Below, piece by piece: positions 9,280-18,619 of a stretch of 64,000 bases of DNA; positions within the stretch are counted from its first letter, which is position 1; each line of letters begins with the position of its first letter. The stretch comes from an uncultured Aquimarina sp. (GTDB taxonomy: Bacteria; Bacteroidota; Bacteroidia; Flavobacteriales; Flavobacteriaceae): assembly GCA_947501475.1 (NCBI GenBank), contig CANMWA010000008.1:186001-250000 (forward strand), given 5' to 3'. Under the pieces are notes generated by a model. The model searched no databases. It was not told where the DNA came from and saw only the letters and a list, made by a program, of their open reading frames with translations. A program made the translations under genes and the position numbers.

Positions 9280-10392
9280 GTGAAGTACTATTTGATAGCA
9301 GGAGAAGCATCTGGAGATCTACATGGATCTAATCTCATGAAATCTATTCTTAAAGAAGATCCCAAAGCCGAATTTAGATTTTGGGGAGGTGATCTTATGC
9401 AAGCTGTAGGTGGAATAATGGTAAAACACTATCGAGATTTGGCTTTTATGGGTTTTATAGAAGTGATTCTTAATTTATTTACAATTCTAAAAAATATAAA
9501 ACTTTGCAAAAAGGATATTCTTGAATATCAACCTGATGTTATTGTGTTTATAGATTATCCGGGGTTTAATTTACGCATAGCAGAATGGGCAAAAGAAAAA
9601 GGGTTTAGAACACATTATTATATCTCCCCTCAGATATGGGCATGGAAAGAAGGAAGGATTAAAACGATAATGAAATGCATTGATATGATGTATGTGATAC
9701 TTCCTTTTGAAAAATCTTTTTATGAAGACAAGCATGAATTTCCTGTTCAATTTGTTGGCCACCCTCTTATTGATGCCATTGCAGATCATACACAGATTCA
9801 ACCTGATATTTTTAAAAAGCAACACAATCTTGATGACCGACCAATTATTGCCATACTACCTGGTAGTCGAAAACAAGAAATCCGTAAGATGCTTGCAGTC
9901 ATGCTTACCGTTGTAGATGATTTTCCTGATTATCAATTTGTAATTGCAGGTGCTCCTAGCCAGGATGCTTCATTTTATACTCCTTTTATCAAAAAACAAG
10001 GAGTTCATTTAGTGATGAACCAAACCTATGATTTACTTAGCCTTAGTAATGCAGCCTTGGTTACATCTGGCACTGCTACATTAGAAACAGCATTATTTAA
10101 AGTTCCAGAAGTAGTATGCTACAAAGGAAGCTATATCTCTTATCAAATTGCTAAACGAGTGATTAATCTTGATTATATATCGTTAGTAAATCTTATTATG
10201 GATCGCCAAGTAGTGACAGAATTAATACAAGGTGATTTTAATACCAAAAGACTTAAAGAAGAACTTACCACCATAATTGATGATTATAATCGTGCTGTTA
10301 TGTTTTTAGACTATTATGACCTAGAAAAAATGCTTGGTGGTAAAGGTGCTAATGACAAAGCTGCCAAATTAATTGTTGAGTCTATAAAATAA
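9280..10392 (+). CDS. lpxB: Lipid-A-disaccharide synthase
   Basis: This 370-residue GT19 glycosyltransferase condenses UDP-2,3-diacylglucosamine with lipid X in the lipid A pathway, at the inner face of the inner membrane. The start is a GTG, which gives MKYYLIAGEASGDLHGSNLM with the family GEASGDLHG motif at residue 8. FRFWGGDLMQAVGG, the ISPQIWAWKEGR segment, FVGHPLID and ILPGSRKQEI are all diagnostic, and the SGTATLE nucleotide-sugar segment is present. Length is normal. The lpxB gene follows surE, and the NlpC/P60 lipoprotein gene begins 12 bp after its stop. Confidence 0.96.
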   Translation: MKYYLIAGEASGDLHGSNLMKSILKEDPKAEFRFWGGDLMQAVGGIMVKHYRDLAFMGFIEVILNLFTILKNIKLCKKDILEYQPDVIVFIDYPGFNLRIAEWAKEKGFRTHYYISPQIWAWKEGRIKTIMKCIDMMYVILPFEKSFYEDKHEFPVQFVGHPLIDAIADHTQIQPDIFKKQHNLDDRPIIAILPGSRKQEIRKMLAVMLTVVDDFPDYQFVIAGAPSQDASFYTPFIKKQGVHLVMNQTYDLLSLSNAALVTSGTATLETALFKVPEVVCYKGSYISYQIAKRVINLDYISLVNLIMDRQVVTELIQGDFNTKRLKEELTTIIDDYNRAVMFLDYYDLEKMLGGKGANDKAAKLIVESIK

Positions 10393-10404
10393 AACCTCCC
10401 CACA

Positions 10405-10926
10405 ATGAAAAAGATACTGTATTACCTACTAGCTATACTTAGTTTTACAATAACTTCTTGCGGAAGCTCTTCAAAAAACAAAGCTGTTATTTCTGAAAAA
10501 ACGAAAAGCTCTTCTAGCAAGAAAACCACTAGTAATCCTAATAGCAAAAAAATAAAAAGCATTGTTAGTTATGCCAAATCTTTTAATGGCACTAGATATA
10601 AATACGGAGGCACTACCAAAAGAGGAATGGATTGCTCTGGCTTAGTCTATACTTCTTTCAAAAAAGAGAATGTAATTCTTCCTAGAACCTCGAGAACAAT
10701 GGCAACGCAAGGCAAAGCAATTTCTCTTAAAAAAGCTAGCATTGGTGATTTATTATTTTTTAAAACCAATAAAAGAAAGAATGTTATTTCTCATGTAGGG
10801 ATAGTAGTTCAAACCAAAGGAGGAATAAAATTTATTCACGCATCTACCTCTAGAGGTGTTATTATATCTAGCCTAGATGAAAAATACTGGAACAAAGCTT
10901 TTGTAAGTGCAAAACGAATGTTATAG
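10405..10926 (+). CDS. NlpC/P60 family lipoprotein, cell-wall peptidase
   Basis: This 173-residue protein has a lipoprotein signal peptide ending in TITSC, a Ser/Lys-rich linker (about residues 22-52), and an NlpC/P60 cysteine-peptidase domain. The catalytic Cys lies in RGMDCSGLVY, the His in ISHVGIVV, and the third polar residue in FIHASTSRG. The family cleaves D-glutamyl-meso-diaminopimelate bonds in peptidoglycan; the lipid anchor places it on the periplasmic side. It lies 12 bp after lpxB and is probably co-transcribed. It resembles the Spr/MepS type in size. Confidence 0.92.
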   Translation: MKKILYYLLAILSFTITSCGSSSKNKAVISEKTKSSSSKKTTSNPNSKKIKSIVSYAKSFNGTRYKYGGTTKRGMDCSGLVYTSFKKENVILPRTSRTMATQGKAISLKKASIGDLLFFKTNKRKNVISHVGIVVQTKGGIKFIHASTSRGVIISSLDEKYWNKAFVSAKRML

Positions 10927-11052
10927 ATTTTTAGAGTATATCCCTTTTTCTTTTAAAAAAGAATCGAGTTTCGAAAAACGAAACTAATATCTCGTATTAT
11001 TGTATCATAAGCGCATATTTTAATTGTATGCCAAATACTTTAATCGTATGAT

Positions 11053-13101
11053 GTGAAGCTTTTGAACGTACCTTTTATTATTATAACTTTTTCAATTATT
11101 ATTGGAATACTTATAGGCTATTATGTTTTTATCGATATAACGACAGCATTAGTAAGCCTTTTAATTTCCATTAGTTTTTTATGGGTTTTATGGCGACAAT
11201 CAAGAAAAATGTTTGCCCAATTATATCCTTTTACTATAGGAGCCATTTTAGTTTTTATCGTTTTTGGAATAGTATTAGTTAAAATCCATCATCCAAAAAG
11301 TTACTCTACTCATTATACTAACCAAATAGCTACAAAAGATCTCTACAAAGATGAATTAGGAATTCTATTTTCTGTTCGTGAACGATTGAAGTCTTCATCG
11401 TATTACGATAAGTATATTATTATACCTAAAATCATTAAAGGCAAGCCTACGCAAGGAAAATTATTGCTTAGGATCCCTAAAAACAGCACACAAAACATCT
11501 TGAATATTGGTGATACCTATACTACCTTTGCTACGATACAATGTATAACAAAACCAAAAAATCCAAATCAATTTGACTATGCAGAGTATATGAGTGGACT
11601 ATATATTTTTGATCAAATTACAACAACACCTAATTTACTTATTAAAAATCATAATCATGAATGGTCTGTATTAAGTATTGCAGATCAAATTCGAAAGTAC
11701 ATTAATAAAAAACTCGTTCGATATAATTTTAGCAGGAAACAATTATCTATAATCAATGCGCTTATTTTGGGACAAAGACAAGACATAAGTCAGGAAACCC
11801 TTAATGCGTATAGAGATGCCGGAGCTATACATATCCTAGCCGTATCTGGATTACATGTAGGTATTCTTCTATTGATTATAAATTTTATATTAAAACCGCT
11901 TGATAGGCTTAAAAAAAGAGGTAAAGGCCTCAAGTTATTATTAGCTATTATTTTGCTTTGGTGCTTTGCCGTTATCGCTGGATTATCACCTTCGGTGCTA
12001 AGATCTGTAACCATGTTTTCTTTTCTTGCAATTGGCTTACAACTGAAATCAAAAACAAGTATCTACAATTCGCTTATTACCTCTATATTCATATTACTAT
12101 GCTTTAACCCTCTACTAGTATTTTCGGTTGGGTTTCAATTAAGTTATGTGGCAGTTTTTGCAATAGTTTGGATACAACCTATGTTATCAAAAATATATAA
12201 TCCCAAATTTTATAGTATCAAAAAAATGTGGGAAACACTTACTGTCACTATAGCTGCACAATTAGGAATATTACCATTAGCATTATTCTATTTTCATCAG
12301 TTTCCGCTTCTATTTTTTGTTTCTAATCTAATTATTATACCTTTTTTAGGAGGAATACTAGGATTTGGCATTTTGATTATTCTATTAGCCATAATAGGGT
12401 TTTTACCAGAGTTTATGGTCAGCTTATTTGGTAGCTGTATTAATGTTATGAATACTATAATTAGTTGGATTGCCACACAAGAAGAATTTTTGATTACAGA
12501 TATTCCTTTTTCATGGCCAATGATTTTTGCAGTATACGCAGTGATTATTAGTTTGGTTATTACATTACAAAATTATGAGAAAAGAAGAACATACAGCATA
12601 GGGCTTAGCTTTATAGCAATGCTATCTATTTTAACTTTTGAAAAGCACATAGTATCGAATAAAGAGGAGCTCATTATATTTCAAAATCAGCGCAATACTA
12701 CCATTGGAATCCTTCAAAACCAAAAACTACAAATCTATAGCAAGGATAGTATACCCATAAAGGCACAACAATTTTTATTTGGCAATTACCTCACTCAACA
12801 TCATGCGATTCTTGACACTATTGTTCAGTTAAAAAATAGTTATCAGTATAAAGAACGAATACTATTGGTTATTGATAGTTCTTCAATCTATACAATCAAA
12901 GGCTTGCAACCTGATATTATTTTATTATCAGGATCTCCAAAAATACATTTGGATAGGATTATTAGCAATTTACAACCTAAGCAGATTATTGCAGATGGTA
13001 GTAATTATAAAAGTTATATAAAACAATGGGAAGTAACTTGCCAAAAAAGCAAAATCCCTTTTTATCAAATTAATAAAAAGGGGGCTTATATTGTAAAGTA
13101 A
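11053..13101 (+). CDS. comEC: ComEC/Rec2-family DNA uptake channel protein
   Basis: This 682-residue polytopic membrane protein uses a GTG start, because the nearby ATGs run directly into stops. It has an N-terminal DUF4131-like region with two or three helices and a soluble OB-like part (residues about 95-190). The Competence domain follows, with ILAVSGLHVGILL and the LSPSVLRSVTMFSFLAIGL segment, then more helices to about residue 510. ComEC forms the inner-membrane channel for transforming DNA. The C-terminal 150 residues occupy the place of the metallo-beta-lactamase-like domain but lack the HxHxDH metal motif, a reduced form seen in Bacteroidota. Uptake function is therefore inferred. Confidence 0.88.
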   Translation: MKLLNVPFIIITFSIIIGILIGYYVFIDITTALVSLLISISFLWVLWRQSRKMFAQLYPFTIGAILVFIVFGIVLVKIHHPKSYSTHYTNQIATKDLYKDELGILFSVRERLKSSSYYDKYIIIPKIIKGKPTQGKLLLRIPKNSTQNILNIGDTYTTFATIQCITKPKNPNQFDYAEYMSGLYIFDQITTTPNLLIKNHNHEWSVLSIADQIRKYINKKLVRYNFSRKQLSIINALILGQRQDISQETLNAYRDAGAIHILAVSGLHVGILLLIINFILKPLDRLKKRGKGLKLLLAIILLWCFAVIAGLSPSVLRSVTMFSFLAIGLQLKSKTSIYNSLITSIFILLCFNPLLVFSVGFQLSYVAVFAIVWIQPMLSKIYNPKFYSIKKMWETLTVTIAAQLGILPLALFYFHQFPLLFFVSNLIIIPFLGGILGFGILIILLAIIGFLPEFMVSLFGSCINVMNTIISWIATQEEFLITDIPFSWPMIFAVYAVIISLVITLQNYEKRRTYSIGLSFIAMLSILTFEKHIVSNKEELIIFQNQRNTTIGILQNQKLQIYSKDSIPIKAQQFLFGNYLTQHHAILDTIVQLKNSYQYKERILLVIDSSSIYTIKGLQPDIILLSGSPKIHLDRIISNLQPKQIIADGSNYKSYIKQWEVTCQKSKIPFYQINKKGAYIVK

Positions 13102-13112
13102 AAAAATAGTTT

Positions 13113-14405
13113 TTATAAGGCTACCAAAGAATTTTTTATCAGCAAGTCATTTTCTGGCATAGAATTTATTATTTCCTGTATCATTTTATAGATTTTTGGG
13201 ATACAATCTTTTGCCAATTTATTTGGGCTATTAAAAAGCACACAGATCCCTAAATCATCTTTTGGGTAAATTGCAATTTCGCTTCGGTAGTTATTTACAC
13301 CTCCACCATGATGAATTACTGTAGCTAACTCTTCTGTATTCGCTTCTTTAAATTTATGAACACGCCACCCAAGACCATAAAAAGAGGCTTTATATCCAGG
13401 CCATCTTTGGTAGTAATTTCTTCTACCCCCTACCTGAACTATAGGTTTAAAAACATCTTCCATTGTACCGGGCATTAAAACATCTGGGTTATTCCCCAGA
13501 AGAAATTTCATCCATTTTCCCATATCAATGGCACTTGCATTTATACCTCCAGCTGCAACAGCGTTATAATATTTTTTATTAATCTTCATTGGTCTCCAAC
13601 CATATCGTACTTTTTGATGTGGCATCGCAACGTTATCAGATTCTTGTAATGCTTCATAACTTGCAGAAGCAGTTTGCATTTTAAGTGGGTTAAAAATTTT
13701 ATTCTGAAATACATCTTTTAAAGGCTGACCAGTAACTCGCTCTATAATCTCACCACTTAGTGCAAAAATTGCATTTTGATAGTTATATATTGTACCGGGT
13801 TTTTGTAATGGCAATACCTCATTAAATCTTCCTGCGATTGTAGTTAGTGACAAACCTTCTTCTACAAGATTTGTAAAGCTATGGTAAGGCAACCCTGCAG
13901 TATGTGATAACACATGAGAAAGGGTTATATTATTCGTTTCAGTTTTGCTGGCTAATCTAAAATTCGGAATGTGATTTATAATTTTATCTTCCCAATTGAT
14001 TAGGCCTTCTTGCACATGTATACCTGTTAATATCCCCGCAAACCCTTTGGATACAGAACCAATTCTAAATATAGTTTCTTGATCAACAGTATCTTTTAAT
14101 TTAGTATTTCTGTTGCCAAAACCATCACTATATATAATTGAGTCGCATTTTACTATTGCAATAGAAGCGCCAACAATTTGGCCTTGCTTTACTGCCTTAT
14201 TAAAATAAGCCTCTATAGAATCTACTAATCGCTGTTTATAAAGATCAGTTAAATGAATTTCTGGTGGCTCTGGTTGAGGAAATTTAAATAGTGTTGCTTG
14301 TTGTCTAGATGAATTCGATAACTCATGCTGCTTTACAGGCATAAAAGATAAGAGCAAAGCAATTAACAACATAGAGGGGGCAGCTATGACTATAATTTTT
14401 TTCAT
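13113..14405 (-). CDS. Serine hydrolase, class C beta-lactamase fold
   Basis: This exported protein of about 430 residues starts with MKKIIVIAAPSMLLIALLL, a signal peptide or anchor. An upstream ATG at 14453 would add 16 residues and run through the promoter repeats, so I prefer 14405. The beta-lactamase/D-Ala-D-Ala carboxypeptidase family motifs are present: SVSK (nucleophile Ser and Lys), YNYQN (the YxN box), and HHGGG near the C-terminus in place of KTG. The family includes penicillin-binding esterases and peptidases; the substrate cannot be told from sequence. The gene stands alone and converges on comEC 11 bp away. A large inverted repeat lies just upstream. Confidence 0.88.
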   Translation of the reverse strand: MKKIIVIAAPSMLLIALLLSFMPVKQHELSNSSRQQATLFKFPQPEPPEIHLTDLYKQRLVDSIEAYFNKAVKQGQIVGASIAIVKCDSIIYSDGFGNRNTKLKDTVDQETIFRIGSVSKGFAGILTGIHVQEGLINWEDKIINHIPNFRLASKTETNNITLSHVLSHTAGLPYHSFTNLVEEGLSLTTIAGRFNEVLPLQKPGTIYNYQNAIFALSGEIIERVTGQPLKDVFQNKIFNPLKMQTASASYEALQESDNVAMPHQKVRYGWRPMKINKKYYNAVAAGGINASAIDMGKWMKFLLGNNPDVLMPGTMEDVFKPIVQVGGRRNYYQRWPGYKASFYGLGWRVHKFKEANTEELATVIHHGGGVNNYRSEIAIYPKDDLGICVLFNSPNKLAKDCIPKIYKMIQEIINSMPENDLLIKNSLVAL

Positions 14406-14418
14406 TAAGTAGATTTGT

Positions 14419-14494
14419 GGTTCAAAAAAAGTAAAAAAATCCGATAAAATCAAATAAAAATCCGATAAAATACCATTTTTACTTTTTTTGAACC
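14419..14494. promoter_or_regulatory. 19-bp perfect inverted repeat around a duplicated 16-mer
   Basis: GGTTCAAAAAAAGTAAAAA at 14419-14437 is exactly inverted at 14476-14494. Between and partly inside the arms, AAAAATCCGATAAAAT occurs twice, at 14435-14450 and 14456-14471, with a 21-bp period (two helical turns). The block begins 14 bp upstream of the serine hydrolase start. It could be a regulator site with two cooperative half-sites, or a 5'-UTR stem-loop; which one is not decided by the sequence. Confidence 0.6.
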
Positions 14495-14636
14495 AAATTT
14501 GGGTATTATTTCAGGTTCACGTATTAGTTAACGGCAACAGAATCAATTAATTGTATTTTAAATAAAAAATTACACGAAAAAAACAGACACATCCTATCGT
14601 TACTATTAATTGTATTACTTAATAGCCAAAAAAAAT

Positions 14637-14662
14637 CCTTTTTATCATAATAGATAAAAAGG
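14637..14662 (-). terminator. Intrinsic terminator of the thioredoxin gene
   Basis: On the minus strand a 10-bp stem (CCTTTTTATC / GATAAAAAGG, 6-nt loop) is followed by a run of eight T. It lies 28 bp beyond the thioredoxin stop. Confidence 0.75.
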
Positions 14663-14690
14663 AAGATGGATATTTAAAAAAAAGCTACCC

Positions 14691-15230
14691 TTAATTCGTA
14701 AACGTACCTACAAAAGATTTTTCATACTCCTGCCATGCTTCAGTGGTAGTTAGTTTTTTATAATCATTTTTATGGATCATTTTTAAATACAATTCTAATT
14801 GCTGCGGAGTTTTAAAACCAACAACAGGAGCAATTAGATTACCATTTTCATCAAAAAAGACCATACTAGGGTACCCCGATATTTTTAAAGCATTTGCAAA
14901 AAAGTGTTGACTATTTCTTCCTTTTTTTTGGGGATCATAGTTAGGGTTGGTATAGGTAAAATTGTTATAATGCACCTCTTCAGCACCTTCGGCATTAAAC
15001 TTTACAGCATAATAATATGTATTTACATATGATACTACATCTTTATTATGAAAAGTTCTTTTATCTAGTAATTTACAAGGGCCACACCAATTGGTGTATA
15101 CATCCATAAAGATCTTTCTCGGCTCCTTTTTTTGAGCAGCTAGAGCCTCGTTCATAGACATCCATTTGATTTCTTGTGCTTGGGCAGAAAAGCACATCAA
15201 AAATCCAAGAATAATAAGTAGGTTTTTCAT
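14691..15230 (-). CDS. Secreted thioredoxin-fold protein
   Basis: This 179-residue protein has a signal peptide (MKNLLIILGFLMCFSAQAQ) and a thioredoxin domain with the WCGPCK active site in a DVYTNWCGPCKLLDKRTF context. This resembles the DsbD C-terminal/thioredoxin_7 type. It would reduce or isomerise disulfides in the periplasm. The cis-Pro loop is visible as SGYPSMVFFD. Before insertion of the element this gene lay directly downstream of the POT transporter operon terminator, in the same orientation. It now has the left end of the element 59 bp upstream of its start codon. Confidence 0.88.
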   Translation of the reverse strand: MKNLLIILGFLMCFSAQAQEIKWMSMNEALAAQKKEPRKIFMDVYTNWCGPCKLLDKRTFHNKDVVSYVNTYYYAVKFNAEGAEEVHYNNFTYTNPNYDPQKKGRNSQHFFANALKISGYPSMVFFDENGNLIAPVVGFKTPQQLELYLKMIHKNDYKKLTTTEAWQEYEKSFVGTFTN

Positions 15231-16015
15231 TTTAATAGTTTTTATAGTATGTCGGAAACAAAAACTGTTCCTTATTTAAAAACTTTACTCGTTTTTGGGA
15301 AACAAATTTCAAATTACCCAAGCATCAACAAACACAAGGATTATAAGGAATTTTAAAGTTTTTACAGTAAACATAGATTAAACATTTCCTTTTTTTCTAC
15401 GTTTTCCGAACGGAAATATACTTAATTTATTGAATTATGAGCTAACAACTTGCACAAAAACAAATTATCCACTTTGATCCATTGATAAACCTTTAGCAGA
15501 TATTCTGTACAAATTTCAAAAAAAACATAGAAAACTAAACAGCTCATTTACAACAACATATAATCATAGCAAAAAAAATTAATATTTACATGTAATAAAT
15601 AATATCTAAAGCAGTTACTATGATACTAATTTTTGGCTATTGTATAAGATTAGTAAGTAAAAGATAAACGAAACTTACCCCACAAAAAAGCATCACCCTA
15701 CCCTATCGCTTTTGAAGAGTTTTTATCAGGTTTTCACCCCTATCTGACGTTTTTCATCAGTTTTGTTATGTTTTTGATGTCAAAATGAACAAAATCTATT
15801 GTTCATTAAAGTATGTTTGAGTACCGTATAATTGCATTAACAAAAATTTAACTGACTATTTGAGACCATTAAAGTGTATTAGTGTTCATTTTCTGGTTTT
15901 CTCAGAAAAAGTATTGACTTTCTAATTTTTAAGGCCAAAATTTAGTACTCACAAACAAAGGGGAAAATCTTTGTTTTATCTAAATCAAGTTTAATTTAAA
16001 AAACCTAGAAAATTA
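15231..16015. other. Non-coding left end of the integrated element
   Basis: This stretch of 785 bp has no convincing gene. It holds attL (15289-15303), long A/T-rich DNA, and a small perfect inverted repeat TGAACAA-N6-TTGTTCA at 15786-15805 that could be an operator. An imperfect CTGACG...CATCAG inverted repeat is near 15744. It should contain the promoter for the leftmost element genes and arm sites for the integrase, but I cannot place them with confidence. Confidence 0.6.
15289..15303 (+). repeat. attL core, 15-bp direct repeat
   Basis: TCGTTTTTGGGAAAC is identical to 40800-40814. Host sequence to the left (AACTTTACTC) is the reverse complement of the host sequence just right of the other copy (GAGTAAAGTT). 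This defines the element boundary. Confidence 0.88.
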
Positions 16016-16294
16016 ATGAAGGGAAAATTTCTTGTAATCCATGAAAAAGAATTTAACCGACTTGTAGAAGAAGTCATCAATAGGGTTACTAAAAGAGTCA
16101 AACCGTCTACCAATACAAAAAATGCCGATCAGTGGATAGATGGTAAAGAAGCAAAACAACTATTAGGGATTAAGAGCAATGGGAAACTAAATAACTTAAG
16201 TAAAGACAAGCATATTACTCTATCACAACATGGAAGAACTAAAATGTATTGTCGACAAAGTATTTTAGATTTTTTAGAGCGTAGTAAAATCTAA
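16016..16294 (+). CDS. Small helix-turn-helix DNA-binding protein, excisionase-like
   Basis: This 92-residue protein has a C-terminal winged-helix/MerR-like region of the HTH_17 type: DQWIDGKEAKQLLGI, then GRTKMYCRQSILDFLERS. This arrangement is typical of small excisionase-like and plasmid accessory proteins in Bacteroidota. It is the first gene inside the left attachment site, and the replication genes follow in the same direction. It may direct excision or regulate the operon; the sequence does not decide between these. Confidence 0.7.
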   Translation: MKGKFLVIHEKEFNRLVEEVINRVTKRVKPSTNTKNADQWIDGKEAKQLLGIKSNGKLNNLSKDKHITLSQHGRTKMYCRQSILDFLERSKI

Positions 16295-16334
16295 TTGAAA
16301 AACATAAGGGTATAAACATTAAAAAACACTAAAG

Positions 16335-16535
16335 ATGAAAGGGATATACAAATCATCATCAAAAAAGACATTAGCTTTAGCTTACGGAGTAACCACAGAA
16401 ACTTTTAATACTTGGCTCAAACCTATAGACAATCATATAGGGCAATATCTCTCCCGGTGTTACACTCCTAAACAGGTCGAGACCATTGTAAAACACCTAG
16501 GAATCCCCCAACATTCAGAATTAATTTGTGCATAA
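16335..16535 (+). CDS. Small DUF4248-like helix-turn-helix protein
   Basis: This 66-residue protein has the pattern KTLALAYGVTTETFNTWLKP followed by CYTPKQVETIVKHLGIP. It matches the shape of the small DUF4248-like proteins common beside replication genes of Bacteroidota phages and mobile elements. A DNA-binding role is likely from the helix-turn-helix-like start. Its stop overlaps the GTG start of the next gene by 8 bp. Confidence 0.65.
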   Translation: MKGIYKSSSKKTLALAYGVTTETFNTWLKPIDNHIGQYLSRCYTPKQVETIVKHLGIPQHSELICA

Positions 16536-17052
16536 AGTCTACAAGGATATTTCTTTAGATTTTGAACGGGCAATCCGTCAGATGCAAAATGATTTACAGT
16601 ATTTAGCTGATAAGGGTAATGTGAGTAAACGGTTTATCAAAAAACAAAACCAAATACTTAAAACCCTTATCAGTTATTATAATCATACGCAAGAGCAAAT
16701 AGAATTTTCAAGATCAGAACTTAGGCAAACACAAATTGCCAACAACAGGCACAGGGAAAAACTAACAAACCGTATCATACAATTTGAAGCGGTTTGTATC
16801 ATGCATGGTATTATGGATTTTCCCCGTTTCATTGCCTTGCCTAAATTTATTTTAGTGGATTGGGCAGAACGTTTACACAAGGAAAAAAGATTCTTGTATT
16901 CTGATATGCTTAAAGATTTTATTGCGGATCTGCCACCAGAAAAGGGCAAATTGCTTGAAAGCATCCTATACGAACGTGTACACGAAGAAATCAAGGCATT
17001 ACTCAAAGGAGTAAAAAACAGTAAAATATTAAAAAATGGCACTAGAATATAA
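16528..17052 (+). CDS. Helical protein of unknown function, replication operon
   Basis: The product is 174 residues from a GTG start that overlaps the previous stop. An ATG at 16582 is a possible alternative. It is almost entirely helical, with a probable coiled coil in residues 30-95 (ISYYNHTQEQIEFSRSEL region) and no recognisable catalytic motif. It overlaps the helicase gene by 17 bp, so the two products are likely to be made together. It could be a helicase loader or partner, which is inference from position only. Confidence 0.6.
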   Translation: MHKVYKDISLDFERAIRQMQNDLQYLADKGNVSKRFIKKQNQILKTLISYYNHTQEQIEFSRSELRQTQIANNRHREKLTNRIIQFEAVCIMHGIMDFPRFIALPKFILVDWAERLHKEKRFLYSDMLKDFIADLPPEKGKLLESILYERVHEEIKALLKGVKNSKILKNGTRI

Positions 17053-18427
17053 AGAAATTGGAGGTACTACTAACCTCGATTCTAATACAGAAAGCAATGA
17101 CAATAATTATTCAATAGAAGATCAAAGCGGAGATCAAAAACCTAAAGCAAGGCGTACTAATTACATTACCGATATTCAGGATTATTTACAAGAAAATTAC
17201 CAAATGCGTTTTAATACGCTGACCCTAACTTTAGAATTTAAAAAGAATAACGAAAAAGATTTTAAAACACTTGATGACCGAGTATTAAATACGATCTGGA
17301 TAGACCTACAACTAGAGGGTTTAAAATGCTCTGATAAAACATTAGACAAAATCCTACGGTCAGAATACACACAATCATACCACCCACTTATGCAATACAT
17401 TAACAATTTACCAAAACATGACGGAAAAGATTACATAGGAATGCTTGCCGATACTATAGAGATTACCGATTTACAAGCTGATGAACTAAAGTTAACCGAG
17501 CTTTGGCGCACCTATTTAGAAAAGTGGTTAGTAGCAAGTGTGGCTACTGTTATGAAAAGAGGGGTTAACCAAACTTGTCTTATCCTGGTCGGAGGGCAAG
17601 GAAGTGGAAAAACAACATGGCTCAATAAATTAACTCCTAAAGGAATGGAGGATTTTAGTGTTTGCGGTCATATCAACCCATCTATGACAGATAACCATAC
17701 GGTTAACCTATTAGCCGAAAAATGGCTAGTGAATATTGACGATCAATTAGAAAATATATTCTTTAAAGATTTCAATTCATTAAAGGCTATTATTACCACC
17801 CCATTTGTAACCAATAGAAAAGCATTTGCCAGACTTACAAAAACCAGAGCGCGAACATGTTCTTTTATGGGGTCTGTTAATAATCCACAGTTCCTAACCG
17901 ATACCTCTAACCGAAGGTATCTAGTGTTTTCCACAGAGAAGATAAACTTTAAACATGATGTACCTATAGATAAAGTATGGGCGCAAGCATTACACTTACT
18001 CAACGAAGGGTATTCCTATTGGTTTTCAGATTCAGAAATAGAACAGCTTAACAAAATGAATGAGCATTTCCAAACCGCTACAGTAGAACAAGAATGGTTA
18101 GCCAAAATATATGAACCTTGCGATCCAGAAGCACCACAAGCTATGTTTTTAATGTCTTCTGAAATCCTTTCTACACTCTCTGCCTTCTCCGGACTAAAAC
18201 TAAATCACAAAAAACTATCACAGGCATTTGAAAAATTAGGGTATGGTAAGCCTATATCTAAGCGTATTGATGGCAGAAGCCCAAGAAAGGTATATAGTGT
18301 TCGTAAAATGACAGATGAACAGGAAAACAAATTTCAACGAGATACTAAAAGAGATAGTAAAAACAAAAAAGACGACAACAAGAATAACAATAACGAATCA
18401 GATAATCCAGACTTATTTAAGGACTGA
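17036..18427 (+). CDS. VirE-family P-loop replicative helicase (SF3-like)
   Basis: This 463-residue protein belongs to the virulence-associated E / DUF5906-like P-loop family found as primase-helicase C-terminal halves in phages and plasmids. Walker A is GGQGSGKTT (residues 186-194). Walker B is NIDDQLE (about 233-239). The following motif GSVNNPQFLTDTSNRR is the family hallmark with the arginine finger. No primase domain is seen in the first 110 residues, so priming would have to come from elsewhere. The C-terminus is a Lys/Asn/Asp-rich tail. It probably drives replication of the excised element. Confidence 0.85.
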   Translation: MALEYKEIGGTTNLDSNTESNDNNYSIEDQSGDQKPKARRTNYITDIQDYLQENYQMRFNTLTLTLEFKKNNEKDFKTLDDRVLNTIWIDLQLEGLKCSDKTLDKILRSEYTQSYHPLMQYINNLPKHDGKDYIGMLADTIEITDLQADELKLTELWRTYLEKWLVASVATVMKRGVNQTCLILVGGQGSGKTTWLNKLTPKGMEDFSVCGHINPSMTDNHTVNLLAEKWLVNIDDQLENIFFKDFNSLKAIITTPFVTNRKAFARLTKTRARTCSFMGSVNNPQFLTDTSNRRYLVFSTEKINFKHDVPIDKVWAQALHLLNEGYSYWFSDSEIEQLNKMNEHFQTATVEQEWLAKIYEPCDPEAPQAMFLMSSEILSTLSAFSGLKLNHKKLSQAFEKLGYGKPISKRIDGRSPRKVYSVRKMTDEQENKFQRDTKRDSKNKKDDNKNNNNESDNPDLFKD

Positions 18428-18455
18428 TGTAAGCCTTGTATTCTTATTTTAATTC

Positions 18456-18490
18456 AAAGCTGATAGTTTCTTACTATCAGCTTTTGTTTT
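18456..18490 (+). terminator. Intrinsic terminator after the helicase gene
   Basis: AAAGCTGATAG, a 7-nt loop, and CTATCAGCTTT form an 11-bp stem, followed by TTGTTTTT. It ends the replication operon before the AT-rich cargo genes. Confidence 0.85.
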
Positions 18491-18619
18491 TGCACTTATC
18501 TCTTTTGTATTTATTAAGTAAAATTGTTATTTCATGACAACATAACAAGTGATACAAGTAAAATATTTTTTTAACTTAGTTATTTGTGACGTTACACAAA
18601 ATTCGTATTTATATAAAAA

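Noticed and set aside
10967..10985. AGTTTCG/CGAAACT hairpin between the NlpC/P60 gene and comEC
   Set aside because: The 7-bp stem has no T tail and is not clearly a terminator or operator.
11053..13101. Metallo-beta-lactamase domain at the end of ComEC
   Set aside because: No HxHxDH motif is present in the last 150 residues.
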